Shown here: in pieces, positions 45,396 to 53,853 of the stretch | Numbering within the stretch: the first letter of the stretch is position 1 | Layout of the letters: every line of letters starts with the position of its first letter | Assembly: GCF_016482785.1 (NCBI RefSeq) | Contig: NZ_JAEMXM010000010.1 | Span: forward strand, 62,001-126,000 | Origin: Paenibacillus alkalitolerans | Lineage (GTDB): Bacteria > Bacillota > Bacilli > Paenibacillales > YIM-B00363 | Direction: 5' to 3' | Length of the DNA: 64,000 bases | The notes under the pieces: generated by a model | Told to the model about the DNA's origin: nothing | Database searches by the model: none | What the model saw: the letters and a program-made list of their open reading frames with translations, nothing else | Position numbers and translations under genes: made by a program

Positions 45396-46292
45396 GTGAA
45401 AAATCTGCCGGAATCACTGCAAACGTTTAGAAGTTTTTATGACTTTCAAATCTTCATCAACCGGAATGAAGGCGAATGGCATATGCCCTTTGAATGGCAT
45501 AAGCCTCTGGAGATTTTTTACGTGAGATCGGGAAGAGGCAAATATTATATCGAGGATAAGGTCTACATCTTTGAGCCGGGGGACTTGTTCGTCATCGGAA
45601 ATCAAGAGCTTCATCGCAGCCAACTGATAGACAATGAAGCGTTCGAAGTGCTGGTGCTGATGTTCGATCCGCAATTGACGACGTTCTTCAACCTCGACGA
45701 CGGATTCAATCCGCTCTCCATCTTTTATGAACGGTCGGATAACTTCTCGCATCAATTGAAATGTTCCGGGCCGTTGGACTGCAAGCTTAGGATGTGCTTT
45801 GATCTTATGATGGAGGAGTATGCGCGCGAGGACGGCTTCTCGCTTCGCATCGTGGGCTCTCTGCTGCAGTGGCTGCTCGTTGAGTTGAACCGCGCATACG
45901 CGAATAATAAGCGGTACAACGGGGTTGAATCGTGGCACGGCATCCGGTTCAAAGAAGTTACGAAACAAGCGATGGACTACATCAATGTGCATTATCACGA
46001 GGATATACATTTGAAACCCATTGCCGAGCATCTGTGCGTCAACCCCTCCTACCTGAGCCGGGAGTTCAAACGAAACACCGGTTTTACGGTAATGGAGTTC
46101 ATATCTTTCAAGCGTATTTGGAAGGCGAAGGAGCTCCTGTTGCATACCGATACGAGGGTCACGGAGATCGCCTTTCAAGTGGGGTATAACAATGTGACCC
46201 ATTTCCATTGGACCTTTAAAAAGCTGATAGGCGTAAGTCCGAATAAGTACCGGAAGCTGCCGAAGTATTACTATAATCTTAAGAAGCATTAG
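45396..46292 (+). CDS. AraC-family regulator with N-terminal cupin sensor
   Basis: 298 aa from GTG 45396. The N-terminal cupin-like ligand domain (EWHKPLEIFYVRSGRGKYYI, FEPGDLFVIGNQELHRS) is followed by two helix-turn-helix motifs (LKPIAEHLCVNPSYLSREF, VTEIAFQVGYNNVTHFHWTF). It is the last gene of the GH4/kinase/ABC operon, which it presumably activates in response to the sugar. No clear CRE site was seen before the operon. Confidence 0.92.
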   Translation: MKNLPESLQTFRSFYDFQIFINRNEGEWHMPFEWHKPLEIFYVRSGRGKYYIEDKVYIFEPGDLFVIGNQELHRSQLIDNEAFEVLVLMFDPQLTTFFNLDDGFNPLSIFYERSDNFSHQLKCSGPLDCKLRMCFDLMMEEYAREDGFSLRIVGSLLQWLLVELNRAYANNKRYNGVESWHGIRFKEVTKQAMDYINVHYHEDIHLKPIAEHLCVNPSYLSREFKRNTGFTVMEFISFKRIWKAKELLLHTDTRVTEIAFQVGYNNVTHFHWTFKKLIGVSPNKYRKLPKYYYNLKKH

Positions 46293-46369
46293 AAGTCCGG
46301 CTTGCGCGACCGCATGCCTCACTAGATAACACAGTTGTCTAGTGTTGCAAAAAGTATTGAGGAGAATTC

Positions 46370-46403
46370 AGAGGTTGTGCGACGCCGACCGCACAACCTC
46401 TTT
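46370..46403 (+). terminator. Terminator of the GH4 operon
   Basis: A 12-bp perfect stem, AGAGGTTGTGCG with CGCACAACCTCT, is followed by a short TTTGTT tract. Just before it (46320-46344) is another 11-bp hairpin, CACTAGATAAC / GTTGTCTAGTG, without a T tract. Confidence 0.65.
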
Positions 46404-46420
46404 GTTCTGCCGCAACCTGC

Positions 46421-49144
46421 TTATTTCCGTAGCCAATGCGATAGACTCAATGTTTTGCCTTCGTCCGTCTCATATGAAATTAGCAGAACATCACCGATCG
46501 ATTGTTTGGAACTCGGATATGTTAACGTTACTTCAACCCTTTGCTTTGCTTTCAAGCTGACCGTACGCTTATCGACAGTTTGATTGTTCGACCATATGAA
46601 CAAGTTCGCTTCGCCGTCATCCTGGGCTATAAGCGTTACTTGCAGTTTGCCGTCATTCAACAGTTTAGGCTTGCCCGCTATTTGCAGGCTGTTCTTATCC
46701 GCCGCCTGACCGCTCGCCAATGGCACGTCGTTCAAAGAGGATTGCAGGATCGACTGGGGTGAGAGCGTACTTCTCGCGACATTCAATGGAATGATGGGCG
46801 GTATAGGCGTTGCAGGCAGTGAACCGTCCGGTTCGTATTCTTTCACATAGCCTCGGCCCCAACGGTACGGATCGCCCTGCACGCCTCCCCATGTCGACCA
46901 GCCAAGCCGCGTTTGCCCTGTCTTGTCTTGCGTATCTGAATCATAGATGAAAATATTGAAGGCCATCATCCGAGGGTCCACGGCCGCCGGAAGCGCGGAG
47001 AACGGAATCTTCGCCTCAATCGTATACCCGGAATAATCGCTTGTATCGATTTGAGATGCTATTTCCATTCCCTTGGCGGTAATATCAATCGGACCTTGAT
47101 GATTGTCCGCATCCCGGTAAGCGGCAGGCTTGCCCTCGGACGTAGTAGGGAAAATGCCGACTTTAAATGTGGACGACGTGTTTTCAGAATTTCCGCGCGG
47201 ATCGATCGCGATTTCAACGGAATCGGTTCTCCAGTGGCGTTTGGCATCCGCTTGGGACAGCACGGCGCCAAGCGTATCGTCTTTCACCTTTACATAGAAG
47301 TACAACGCGTCATTGTACCAGCTCACTTTGGCATGGCCTGAACCGTCTTCGGCGGACGAGGGCGCTTGGCCTTCCCATACACGGCTTAAGTCCAATTCAT
47401 GATCGTGGTACTCGTGTCCGGAAACGTACCCGTCAACGGCAGGCTCGGATGCTGCCTGAGAAATTTCAGTAACGGGAACCAGGTTGATGGCTGCTTGTTG
47501 AACGACGGACGTATTATTTGTTTCGGTCGTAACCGTAAAGTTGTAATCCCCGTTCGCGCCGCCTTGATTGGAAGTTTTCAAGGATGTGTCGGAATTTTTG
47601 ACCGAGAATTCGGCCGTACTCGTTTCATTGGCTGGCAGATTCAAAGCCAACTTGGACTGAACCGCTTCGAAGCCCTCCGGCAATTGCAAGGACACCTCAC
47701 TGTTTTGAAGCTCGCCGCTGTTGTTCGTTACGACAATCCGAACCGACTTTGTTTCGCCGACTCCGATCGAGAATACGGGCTTAATCAGATTGTCCAAGTG
47801 TTGAACACCGTTTGCCGCAGTCCATTGTTGGTACTCTTTCACATGAGGCAATGGCGCAAGGGTCGATTGAACCTCCGGCACGCCTGCGATCACATGGCTT
47901 GAATAACCTTCTTTGCCGTCAGCCGTTAATTTGGCTTTAAGACGGTACCTCTTCGCTTCCAACGCTGCGGATGCTGTCACGTTAAAGCTGATTTTCTCCG
48001 TCTCCCCTTTGGCAAGCTTCTTAATTGAGGTTTGCGAGCCGCCGTCAGCCTGCAAGCCTGCAGGCAATTCAAGCGCCAGCACGGCATCCTTCAATATGTC
48101 CTGGCTGTTATTCGTAATTTCAACGTCGACCGTAAATTTCTCGCCCGGGGCAATGCTGTAATCCGACGTTGTCACGAACAGCTCCGTGCCAAGAGCCAAG
48201 CTTCCCGGGCCGGAAAGAAGCGCGCCTTCCAACAGCGCCGTCGATTGCAGATTATTATCGGTTACCGGAACGCGGCTGTCGAACTCGGTAAAGCGATCGC
48301 ACCCTAACTCATTCGGATTCGCCGGCACGTCGGCGAAAACCGCCCAGCCTTGCGACGCGTACTTTCTTTGCGCTTCGCGCTCGAGCTGGGCCCATGTCTT
48401 GCCTTGCTTCTCCGACATTCTTCCGCTCCAAACGCTGTAAACCTTGTCCGTCGGCTCCGCCGGTACGAATGTAGTCTCGCAAGCGGCTCCGGAATTAGTA
48501 CCCGTGCCCGCGGCTCCACGGTAGACGAGCTTTTTCGCCGCCCACGTCTGTAAGCCTTCTTCGGTCAGCTGTTGCGGAAACTTGGCAGGATCCGCAGCAG
48601 CGTAGAATGCTTCCACCGCCATCCGGGCCGCATATTGATGATGTCCGTGATTGCCGGGAGTCGGGGACGGATTCATCGTAAAAATAATTTCGGGCTGAGT
48701 GATCCGAATTGTACGCACTACTTTTTCAAGCGTCGAATCATGCTCCCAAACCTGTTCGGTCAGGGGAGCGCTCACATTATAGTAAAAATCAACTTTATCC
48801 AGATTAAAAACTTGTGTTATCCCCGCGATCGAAACGGCATCCCGCTCCTCCCTCTCCCTCAAAATCCCCAAATCCGCACCCTCTTCGGGTCCGACGGCAT
48901 TTCCTCCGCCTTCGCCCCGAGTGACGGTCACAATACCCATTTTAAATTGATATTGTTCGATCCATTGACCGTAAGTGGAAAGTCCGCCCGCTTCATCATC
49001 CGGATGGGCGCCAATGAAAATCATATCGAGATCAGCCGGGTTTTTGTCGTTCTTGTACTCTCCTGCAAAAGCGGTTAAAGGAAAGAGGCTGCAAAGCATA
49101 ACAAGCGTCAATGTCAATGCTGTCGCCGATAACTTTTTCTTCAT
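46421..49144 (-). CDS. Secreted multidomain PIG-L deacetylase with sugar-binding-like module
   Basis: 907 aa from the ATG at 49144 behind GAGAGGGGA; in-frame ATGs at 49150 and 49177 are upstream. A signal peptide ends near AFAGEY. The PIG-L/LmbE domain (about 40-300) has the zinc motif GAHPDDE and HGHHQ. Two NEW3/CARDB-like beta domains (about 335-570) follow, then a DOMON/CBM9-like module (about 580-780: VDGYVSGHEY, WRTDSVEIAIDPRG, YTIEAKIPFSAL) and a C-terminal beta domain. PIG-L enzymes deacetylate N-acetylglucosaminyl conjugates, so an extracellular glycan substrate held by the CBM9-like module is plausible. Confidence 0.87.
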   Translation of the reverse strand: MKKKLSATALTLTLVMLCSLFPLTAFAGEYKNDKNPADLDMIFIGAHPDDEAGGLSTYGQWIEQYQFKMGIVTVTRGEGGGNAVGPEEGADLGILREREERDAVSIAGITQVFNLDKVDFYYNVSAPLTEQVWEHDSTLEKVVRTIRITQPEIIFTMNPSPTPGNHGHHQYAARMAVEAFYAAADPAKFPQQLTEEGLQTWAAKKLVYRGAAGTGTNSGAACETTFVPAEPTDKVYSVWSGRMSEKQGKTWAQLEREAQRKYASQGWAVFADVPANPNELGCDRFTEFDSRVPVTDNNLQSTALLEGALLSGPGSLALGTELFVTTSDYSIAPGEKFTVDVEITNNSQDILKDAVLALELPAGLQADGGSQTSIKKLAKGETEKISFNVTASAALEAKRYRLKAKLTADGKEGYSSHVIAGVPEVQSTLAPLPHVKEYQQWTAANGVQHLDNLIKPVFSIGVGETKSVRIVVTNNSGELQNSEVSLQLPEGFEAVQSKLALNLPANETSTAEFSVKNSDTSLKTSNQGGANGDYNFTVTTETNNTSVVQQAAINLVPVTEISQAASEPAVDGYVSGHEYHDHELDLSRVWEGQAPSSAEDGSGHAKVSWYNDALYFYVKVKDDTLGAVLSQADAKRHWRTDSVEIAIDPRGNSENTSSTFKVGIFPTTSEGKPAAYRDADNHQGPIDITAKGMEIASQIDTSDYSGYTIEAKIPFSALPAAVDPRMMAFNIFIYDSDTQDKTGQTRLGWSTWGGVQGDPYRWGRGYVKEYEPDGSLPATPIPPIIPLNVARSTLSPQSILQSSLNDVPLASGQAADKNSLQIAGKPKLLNDGKLQVTLIAQDDGEANLFIWSNNQTVDKRTVSLKAKQRVEVTLTYPSSKQSIGDVLLISYETDEGKTLSLSHWLRK

Positions 49145-49297
49145 GCACATTTCCCCTCTCAAAATAATGAACTGCAAGAATGGCCGCTCCTTTCACTGAT
49201 TTTTGGATTCTTGTTCATTATCAAATAAAAAAACTGCCTGTACTAACGATATTTTTGCTGTAAATTTAGATGGATTGTCCAGTCGCCGTCCGAAAGT

Positions 49298-49489
49298 AAG
49301 AAAAACTTCTATCGAAGTACATTCAAGGATGAGCGACCGCGAGTAAGAGGAAGTTTTTCTTGGTAAAGAATTGACTCATTTCCTGCTGAAGCAGAAAACT
49401 TATAAATTCTTTATCGTTAAGAAAAACGCCTGACGGCGTCTTTTCAGTTCGAGCTTTAGGTTAGTCATTAAGCGGAAGTTTTTCTTGGT
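49298..49489. repeat. Repeated GGAAGTTTTTCTTGGT and related inverted copy
   Basis: Direct copies lie at 49349-49364 and 49474-49489, and an inverted partial copy (AAGAAAAACTTC) at 49298-49309. The direct copies are 125 bp apart. The segment between them contains a bidirectional terminator. They could be ends of a deleted mobile element. Otherwise 49145-49501 holds only the deacetylase upstream region. Confidence 0.5.
49421..49444. terminator. Bidirectional terminator, near-copy of the one at 27799
   Basis: AACGCC-TGAC-GGCGTC with TTTT on the plus strand and TTTTTC on the minus strand. It follows the small membrane protein gene. The sequence on its right (TTTTCAGTTCGAGC) resembles that beside the 27799 terminator (CTTCAATTTCGAGC). 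Confidence 0.65.
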
Positions 49490-49501
49490 GTGTAGATAAA
49501 C

Positions 49502-49861
49502 TCAGTTGCGCAATAAAATCCAGGCCTGCGGAAGGACAAGCCAGAAACCCGAAACAGGCATAACGACAACACCGGCCAAACATATCGCAAGGAGTATCCA
49601 ACCGAATGCGGGCGGAGGTGCAATGCCCTTCTTTTTCAACAACCAGTCCGCCGTGTAACCGAGGTATATCAACATAAATCCGAACATCATAAACCAGAAC
49701 ACCGTCATAGCCTCCCATTCTCCCTCTGGCGCAGTGTTCCATAAGCCGTCTGCCAAGATTTCCTGAAGCTGCTTCCTGTAAAGAATCAGCCCCACGGCCG
49801 TATGAAGCCACCCTGTCAGCATAAGAAATAACCCTGCGCGGCGTTTGATCCCTCTCACCAT
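49502..49861 (-). CDS. DUF6463-like small membrane protein
   Basis: 119 aa, four membrane segments. LTGWLHTAVGLILY, FWFMMFGFMLIYLGY and MPVSGFWLVLPQAWILL match the pattern of DUF6463 proteins, whose function is unknown. It lies 40 bp downstream of the ArsA operon on the same strand and may be co-transcribed with it. Confidence 0.75.
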   Translation of the reverse strand: MVRGIKRRAGLFLMLTGWLHTAVGLILYRKQLQEILADGLWNTAPEGEWEAMTVFWFMMFGFMLIYLGYTADWLLKKKGIAPPPAFGWILLAICLAGVVVMPVSGFWLVLPQAWILLRN

Positions 49862-49901
49862 ACCGTTTCCTCTCCTCTCGCTTGCCTCATTCCCGGCACT
49901 C

Positions 49902-50117
49902 TTACGAAATATCGATTTTTCGGGCAGACGGTGCGGTTTGCTCCTCCTCTAACGTATCAATGACACTGTCGATGACCGACCGGGACGCGAGCAACCACTC
50001 CTTAAGTGCGTTTTTCACATGCGATTTGGTTTCTCTCCGTTCCAGGTGCGCTAGAAAGCGTTCCGCAGCAGCTAAATTTTCAAGCATCCGCTCCATGCCC
50101 AGCCCGGTACCTCTCAT
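49902..50117 (-). CDS. Small hypothetical protein coupled to the ArsA-type ATPase
   Basis: 71 aa, mostly helical and charged (LENLAAAERFLAHLERRE, KNALKEWLLASRSVID). Its start overlaps the ATPase stop as ATGA, which implies translational coupling and perhaps a physical partnership. I do not recognise the family. Confidence 0.7.
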   Translation of the reverse strand: MRGTGLGMERMLENLAAAERFLAHLERRETKSHVKNALKEWLLASRSVIDSVIDTLEEEQTAPSARKIDIS

Positions 50118-51313
50118 TGGTCTTCCCCGCTTTCCAGTTCAGATAAATTCCTTTTGCCGAAACGGATCATAAGCCTGTCATCCGCATACCTCGCGCCCGC
50201 AACCTTCCGGCCGATCAGCGGTCTTGGCAAAATGACCTTCCGTTTGTAGGCGCCCGCAGCCACTGTCAATTCGTCCCCCGTCTGCGTTAAATCCAGAACA
50301 GCCTTATCGGCGAAAGGTATCGCAAGCTCCAACACCATTTCCTCCCCCTCCTCCCGGATCGATTCCGTTATGCCGCGATAAAACATATCGGAAGGATCAC
50401 CGGTTCCATATATGATATCGGCAAATCTATCAAGTACGGGAAGCCCGGTAACTTCCTCTTTCATCATTGGAGCTTTCAAAATCGGCAGCGGATGGAAGTT
50501 TGTTACGATCTCTTCCTCATACTTCTTTTGAATGTCGCGCCAGCCAGCGAAAAACCCCTGTCCCGCCTCGTCCGGCAGCACCCGGTTTACGATGATCGCA
50601 TCGGTGTTGAACCCGAACAAGTTCAAATAGGTGAAGGAGCGTTTGGCTTCCGCAAGCACCATCTTCTCGGGATTCAACACGATCCTCACCGACGTGATCT
50701 CCGGATTCAGAACGATCCGCTGCATTTCCTCCAACCCCCGCGCGAAACGCTCGATGCTGTCCAGCACGTCATCCGAAGGAAGCTCTATTTTGTTTGCAAG
50801 CCTGGCGACCGGCCGGACGAGCTTGATCAGTCTGCGCTCGGTCGGAAAAATTTTTTCCAGCCACCAATTCAATACGTTCGGGTAACTGAGCAGCCGCAGC
50901 GTTTCACCGGTCGGCGCGCAATCGACCACAAGCACGTCGTAATGTCCGCTTTGAGCATGCTCCTTAATCTTCAATAAACTGAACAGTTCCTCCATACCGG
51001 GAAATACCAGCATTTCTTCCGTCGTGATATCTTTCAACTGCGCTTTGTCAAGCAGCTTCGACAGCCAGCCTTGAACGGTTCCCCAGTTGCGCTCCGTTTC
51101 CCGGAGGCTGTTCACCTCCTGCCCCCATAAATTTTCGGAAATCCGGACCGGATCCGGCCCGACGGGTACGGCCAAGGAATCCGCCAAACTGTGCGCCGCA
51201 TCGGTGCTGAGAACGAGAGTCCGTTTCCCTTGTTTCGCCATCTTCACCGCCGTCGCCGCCGCCACACTTGTCTTTCCGACGCCGCCTTTTCCCGTGAAAA
51301 TAATAATTCTCAT
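50114..51313 (-). CDS. ArsA/GET3-type anion-transporting ATPase
   Basis: 399 aa with the deviant P-loop GKGGVGKTSVAAA, switch I STDAAHSLADSL and switch II VVDCAPTGETLRLL of the ArsA/TRC40 SIMIBI family. The C-terminal ~90 residues (from about 305) form the small HSP20-like beta domain found on many bacterial ArsA homologues. No Cys-rich arsenite site or ars genes are present, so arsenic resistance is not supported; a chaperone or membrane-protein-related role is an alternative. An operator-like site (51328-51349) shared with the adjacent marR gene precedes the start. Confidence 0.9.
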   Translation of the reverse strand: MRIIIFTGKGGVGKTSVAAATAVKMAKQGKRTLVLSTDAAHSLADSLAVPVGPDPVRISENLWGQEVNSLRETERNWGTVQGWLSKLLDKAQLKDITTEEMLVFPGMEELFSLLKIKEHAQSGHYDVLVVDCAPTGETLRLLSYPNVLNWWLEKIFPTERRLIKLVRPVARLANKIELPSDDVLDSIERFARGLEEMQRIVLNPEITSVRIVLNPEKMVLAEAKRSFTYLNLFGFNTDAIIVNRVLPDEAGQGFFAGWRDIQKKYEEEIVTNFHPLPILKAPMMKEEVTGLPVLDRFADIIYGTGDPSDMFYRGITESIREEGEEMVLELAIPFADKAVLDLTQTGDELTVAAGAYKRKVILPRPLIGRKVAGARYADDRLMIRFGKRNLSELESGEDQ

Positions 51314-51327
51314 TCCGCTCGCTCCTC

Positions 51328-51349
51328 TTTAGTACGATTTCGTAGTAAA
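51328..51349. promoter_or_regulatory. MarR-type operator upstream of the ArsA-type gene
   Basis: TTTAGTACGATTTCGTAGTAAA, an imperfect palindrome matching two sites upstream of the marR gene (51867-51888 and 51901-51922). It lies 15 bp before the ATPase start codon. A weak CCGG/CCGG hairpin with seven T residues (51355-51376) that could end marR transcripts is adjacent. Confidence 0.65.
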
Positions 51350-51376
51350 TGTTCAAAAAAATCCGGCTCAAACCGG

Positions 51377-51853
51377 TCATTCCTCAATCTTAATCTTCAT
51401 CGGACGGGACTTTGTCTCCTTGAGCGTTATGGCTCCTCCGTCTTGAAAAACTCTGGCCGCCTTAAACAGGAGTGTCGTGAATTGCTCCATTTCTTCCGGC
51501 GTAAACGCCGCCTCCAGCCTGCTCAACATGGCCATTATGATTTGCTCGCATTGTTTCGCCAGCTGCCGTCCTTCCTGTGTCAACGTGACAAGTTTAACCC
51601 GCTGGTCTTGCACGGATGCAGCCCTGGCGATATAGCCTTTACGTTCAAGCCGTTTAGCGATGCTTGTCATAGAACTTAAAGGAGCTCCCATCTCGGCCGC
51701 CAGCTCCGACATCGGCAAATCTCCCCGGAAGAGCAAAATAAGCAGCGTTGACAGATCGGAGCGCGTCACATTTTGTTCGAGGTGCAGCGTGTCGGACATG
51801 AAAGCGAACGGCCGCAATCCGGTCTTGAGAAAGAGATCGTATAGCTCCTGCAT
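51377..51853 (-). CDS. MarR-family transcriptional regulator
   Basis: 158 aa with a MarR winged helix: LTTLLI-like helix, MSELAAEMGAPLSSMTSIAKRLERKGYI and the wing DQRVKLVTLTQEG. It lies directly upstream of the ArsA-type ATPase operon. Two operator-like sites flank a TATAAT -10 (51887-51892) upstream of its start, and a third precedes the ATPase gene. This indicates autorepression and control of the operon. Confidence 0.93.
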   Translation of the reverse strand: MQELYDLFLKTGLRPFAFMSDTLHLEQNVTRSDLSTLLILLFRGDLPMSELAAEMGAPLSSMTSIAKRLERKGYIARAASVQDQRVKLVTLTQEGRQLAKQCEQIIMAMLSRLEAAFTPEEMEQFTTLLFKAARVFQDGGAITLKETKSRPMKIKIEE

Positions 51854-51866
51854 GCCGCCACTCCTT

Positions 51867-51922
51867 TTTAGTACGAGTTCGTAGTAATTATAAAACCTAT
51901 TTTAGTTCGAAATCGTAGCAAT
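51867..51922 (-). promoter_or_regulatory. marR promoter with two operator copies
   Basis: TTTAGTACGAGTTCGTAGTAAT (51867-51888) and TTTAGTTCGAAATCGTAGCAAT (51901-51922) flank and overlap a leftward TATAAT (51892-51887). Their centres are 34 bp apart, about three helical turns. Confidence 0.65.
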
Positions 51923-52032
51923 GTCAAGAAGGACCGAATTCTCACTGATTTTTGAACGATACGGCCGGATTTTTCCCTTGACGCTTATGTGGTTATATGG
52001 GATGTTTCTACCTAGAAATGAGGGATCTTGCA

Positions 52033-53829
52033 ATGGTGAATATGCTTCCGAATATGATGCTGCGGACGTATCGAAACATGGATATCAAGTCGAAGCTGTT
52101 TCTATTCCTGTCGCTTGTGATGCTCTCCGGCTTAACCATAACGTTCAGCGCGCTCTATTACGTTTACTCGATATACGACAGGCAGCTGTACGAAAAATCG
52201 TCGCAGCTGCTGAATTTGTCCTCCACGGCGATTGAAGCCGAACTGCGGAAGATCCAGCGGATGTCTTTCGGTATTTTGTCCAACGGCGAAATCCAAAGCA
52301 CGCTTCTGGCCATCCGGGAAGGGAACGCGGACTATGAAAATTTCCAAAACCGCGCCGCGCTCAAAAATACGCTTGTCCGGCACATCACTTCGGAACATTA
52401 CGTGATGTCTTTGCATTTGATCGATTCCTTGAACAAGGAAAGCTTTGCCGCCGGCAACAACATTTCGATTCCGGACGGCAAGCTGGAGAATATCAGGGCG
52501 GAAACGCATCTTGCCGAAGGGAGGGTCCGTTGGTTTTACCCTGACGAGAACGACTCAGCCGTTATTATGGCGCGGGAAATCCGCTCGTATGAAGGACTAA
52601 GCCTGACTCCGATCGGAACCTTGATCATCCGCATCAATTTGCGAAAGCTGTTAGACGACTTGGCGGCAGGCTCCGATGCGGCCGGCGGCGGGCTTCGGAT
52701 CATGTCGGGCCGCGACGCCATCATTCCGGACAACCCGCCGGCGCAGACGATCCCTTCAGCGGCAGCAACTTCCGATCGGCAAACGGGCTACGACATCGCA
52801 AATTCGAACGGAAAACACGTATTTATTTCCTACATCCGCTCCCCCTATACAGGATGGACCTATTACAACATCGTCCCGTACAACTCCATCTTCGATAAAG
52901 TTGTGTATATGAAGAAGATGCTGATTGCCGGCTTTCTCGTCACCTTCGCCGCGGCGGCCGTCACCGGAATGGGTTTTGCCCGGAGCATAACGAAGCCGAT
53001 ACAATCGTTCACCGCCCAAATGAAAGCGCTTCATAAAGGCGGCCTTGAAAGCATCGAGCCCGGCGGATTGCCTCCAGTGTCCGGTCATATGGATGAGGTG
53101 GGACTGCTGCACCGGACGTTTCGGATGATGATCGCGCGAATCCATGAATTGATACAAGAAAATTATGTAAAACAACTCAGTATCAAAGAAACGGAGTTTA
53201 AAGCGCTGCAGGCGCAAATCAATCCGCATTTTCTATACAACACGCTGGAGACGATCAACTGGATGGCGCAAACGGAAGGCCATGCGAACATATCGCGCGT
53301 CGCGCTGTCCCTCGGTCACCTGCTGCGCAGCTCCATCAGCTTGAAAGAGCCGCTTATTACCGTCCGCGAAGAAATCGAAATTGTTAGAAGCTATTTGACG
53401 ATTCAAAAAATCCGGTTCGAAGACCAGCTGGAATACGAGCTGGCCGTCCCGGAGCCGGCCGCCGGCTGCCTCATTCCAAAGTTGTCTTTGCAGCCGATTG
53501 TGGAAAATTCCGTGAACTACGCCTTGGAGGAGATGATGGAAACATGCCTGATCCGCGTCCGTGCCGTGATCGAAGATGGCCGCCTTCTCGTGACGGTCGA
53601 CGATAATGGTCCGGGAACGGATCCGATGCTGCTGGAGAAGCTCTATTCCGGTGAGATCAGACCCCGGGGCTCGGGAATCGGCTTGCGGAATATTGACGAA
53701 CGAATAAGGCTGATGTTCGGCGAATCATACGGATTGACGGTGGAAAGCGGCTTCGGGTCAGGCACCCGCATCCGGCTGTCGCTTCCGGTTAAAGGAGGCA
53801 ACCGAAGGTTGTCCGTGAGGGTACGCTGA
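52033..53829 (+). CDS. YesM-type sensor histidine kinase with large extracytoplasmic domain
   Basis: 598 aa from ATG 52033 after GAGGGA; the frame is open to 51997 without a better site. Membrane segments at about 20-42 and 285-308 bracket a Cache-like sensor domain. HAMP follows. The kinase core has the phospho-His in LQAQINPHFLYNTLETINWMA, N box LQPIVENSVNY, and DDNGPG / GSGIGLRNIDERI. The response regulator gene starts 24 bp downstream. Confidence 0.94.
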   Translation: MVNMLPNMMLRTYRNMDIKSKLFLFLSLVMLSGLTITFSALYYVYSIYDRQLYEKSSQLLNLSSTAIEAELRKIQRMSFGILSNGEIQSTLLAIREGNADYENFQNRAALKNTLVRHITSEHYVMSLHLIDSLNKESFAAGNNISIPDGKLENIRAETHLAEGRVRWFYPDENDSAVIMAREIRSYEGLSLTPIGTLIIRINLRKLLDDLAAGSDAAGGGLRIMSGRDAIIPDNPPAQTIPSAAATSDRQTGYDIANSNGKHVFISYIRSPYTGWTYYNIVPYNSIFDKVVYMKKMLIAGFLVTFAAAAVTGMGFARSITKPIQSFTAQMKALHKGGLESIEPGGLPPVSGHMDEVGLLHRTFRMMIARIHELIQENYVKQLSIKETEFKALQAQINPHFLYNTLETINWMAQTEGHANISRVALSLGHLLRSSISLKEPLITVREEIEIVRSYLTIQKIRFEDQLEYELAVPEPAAGCLIPKLSLQPIVENSVNYALEEMMETCLIRVRAVIEDGRLLVTVDDNGPGTDPMLLEKLYSGEIRPRGSGIGLRNIDERIRLMFGESYGLTVESGFGSGTRIRLSLPVKGGNRRLSVRVR

Positions 53830-53853
53830 TAACCGCACAAGGAGGCAACCATT

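Noticed and set aside
45414-46322. Leftward frame of 302 codons opposite the AraC gene
   Set aside because: It is a shadow of a well-supported AraC regulator, without a ribosome site or recognisable domain.
50114-51313. Arsenite efflux ATPase
   Set aside because: No arsB, arsR or arsenite-binding cysteine cluster is visible; the C-terminal beta domain and MarR context point elsewhere.
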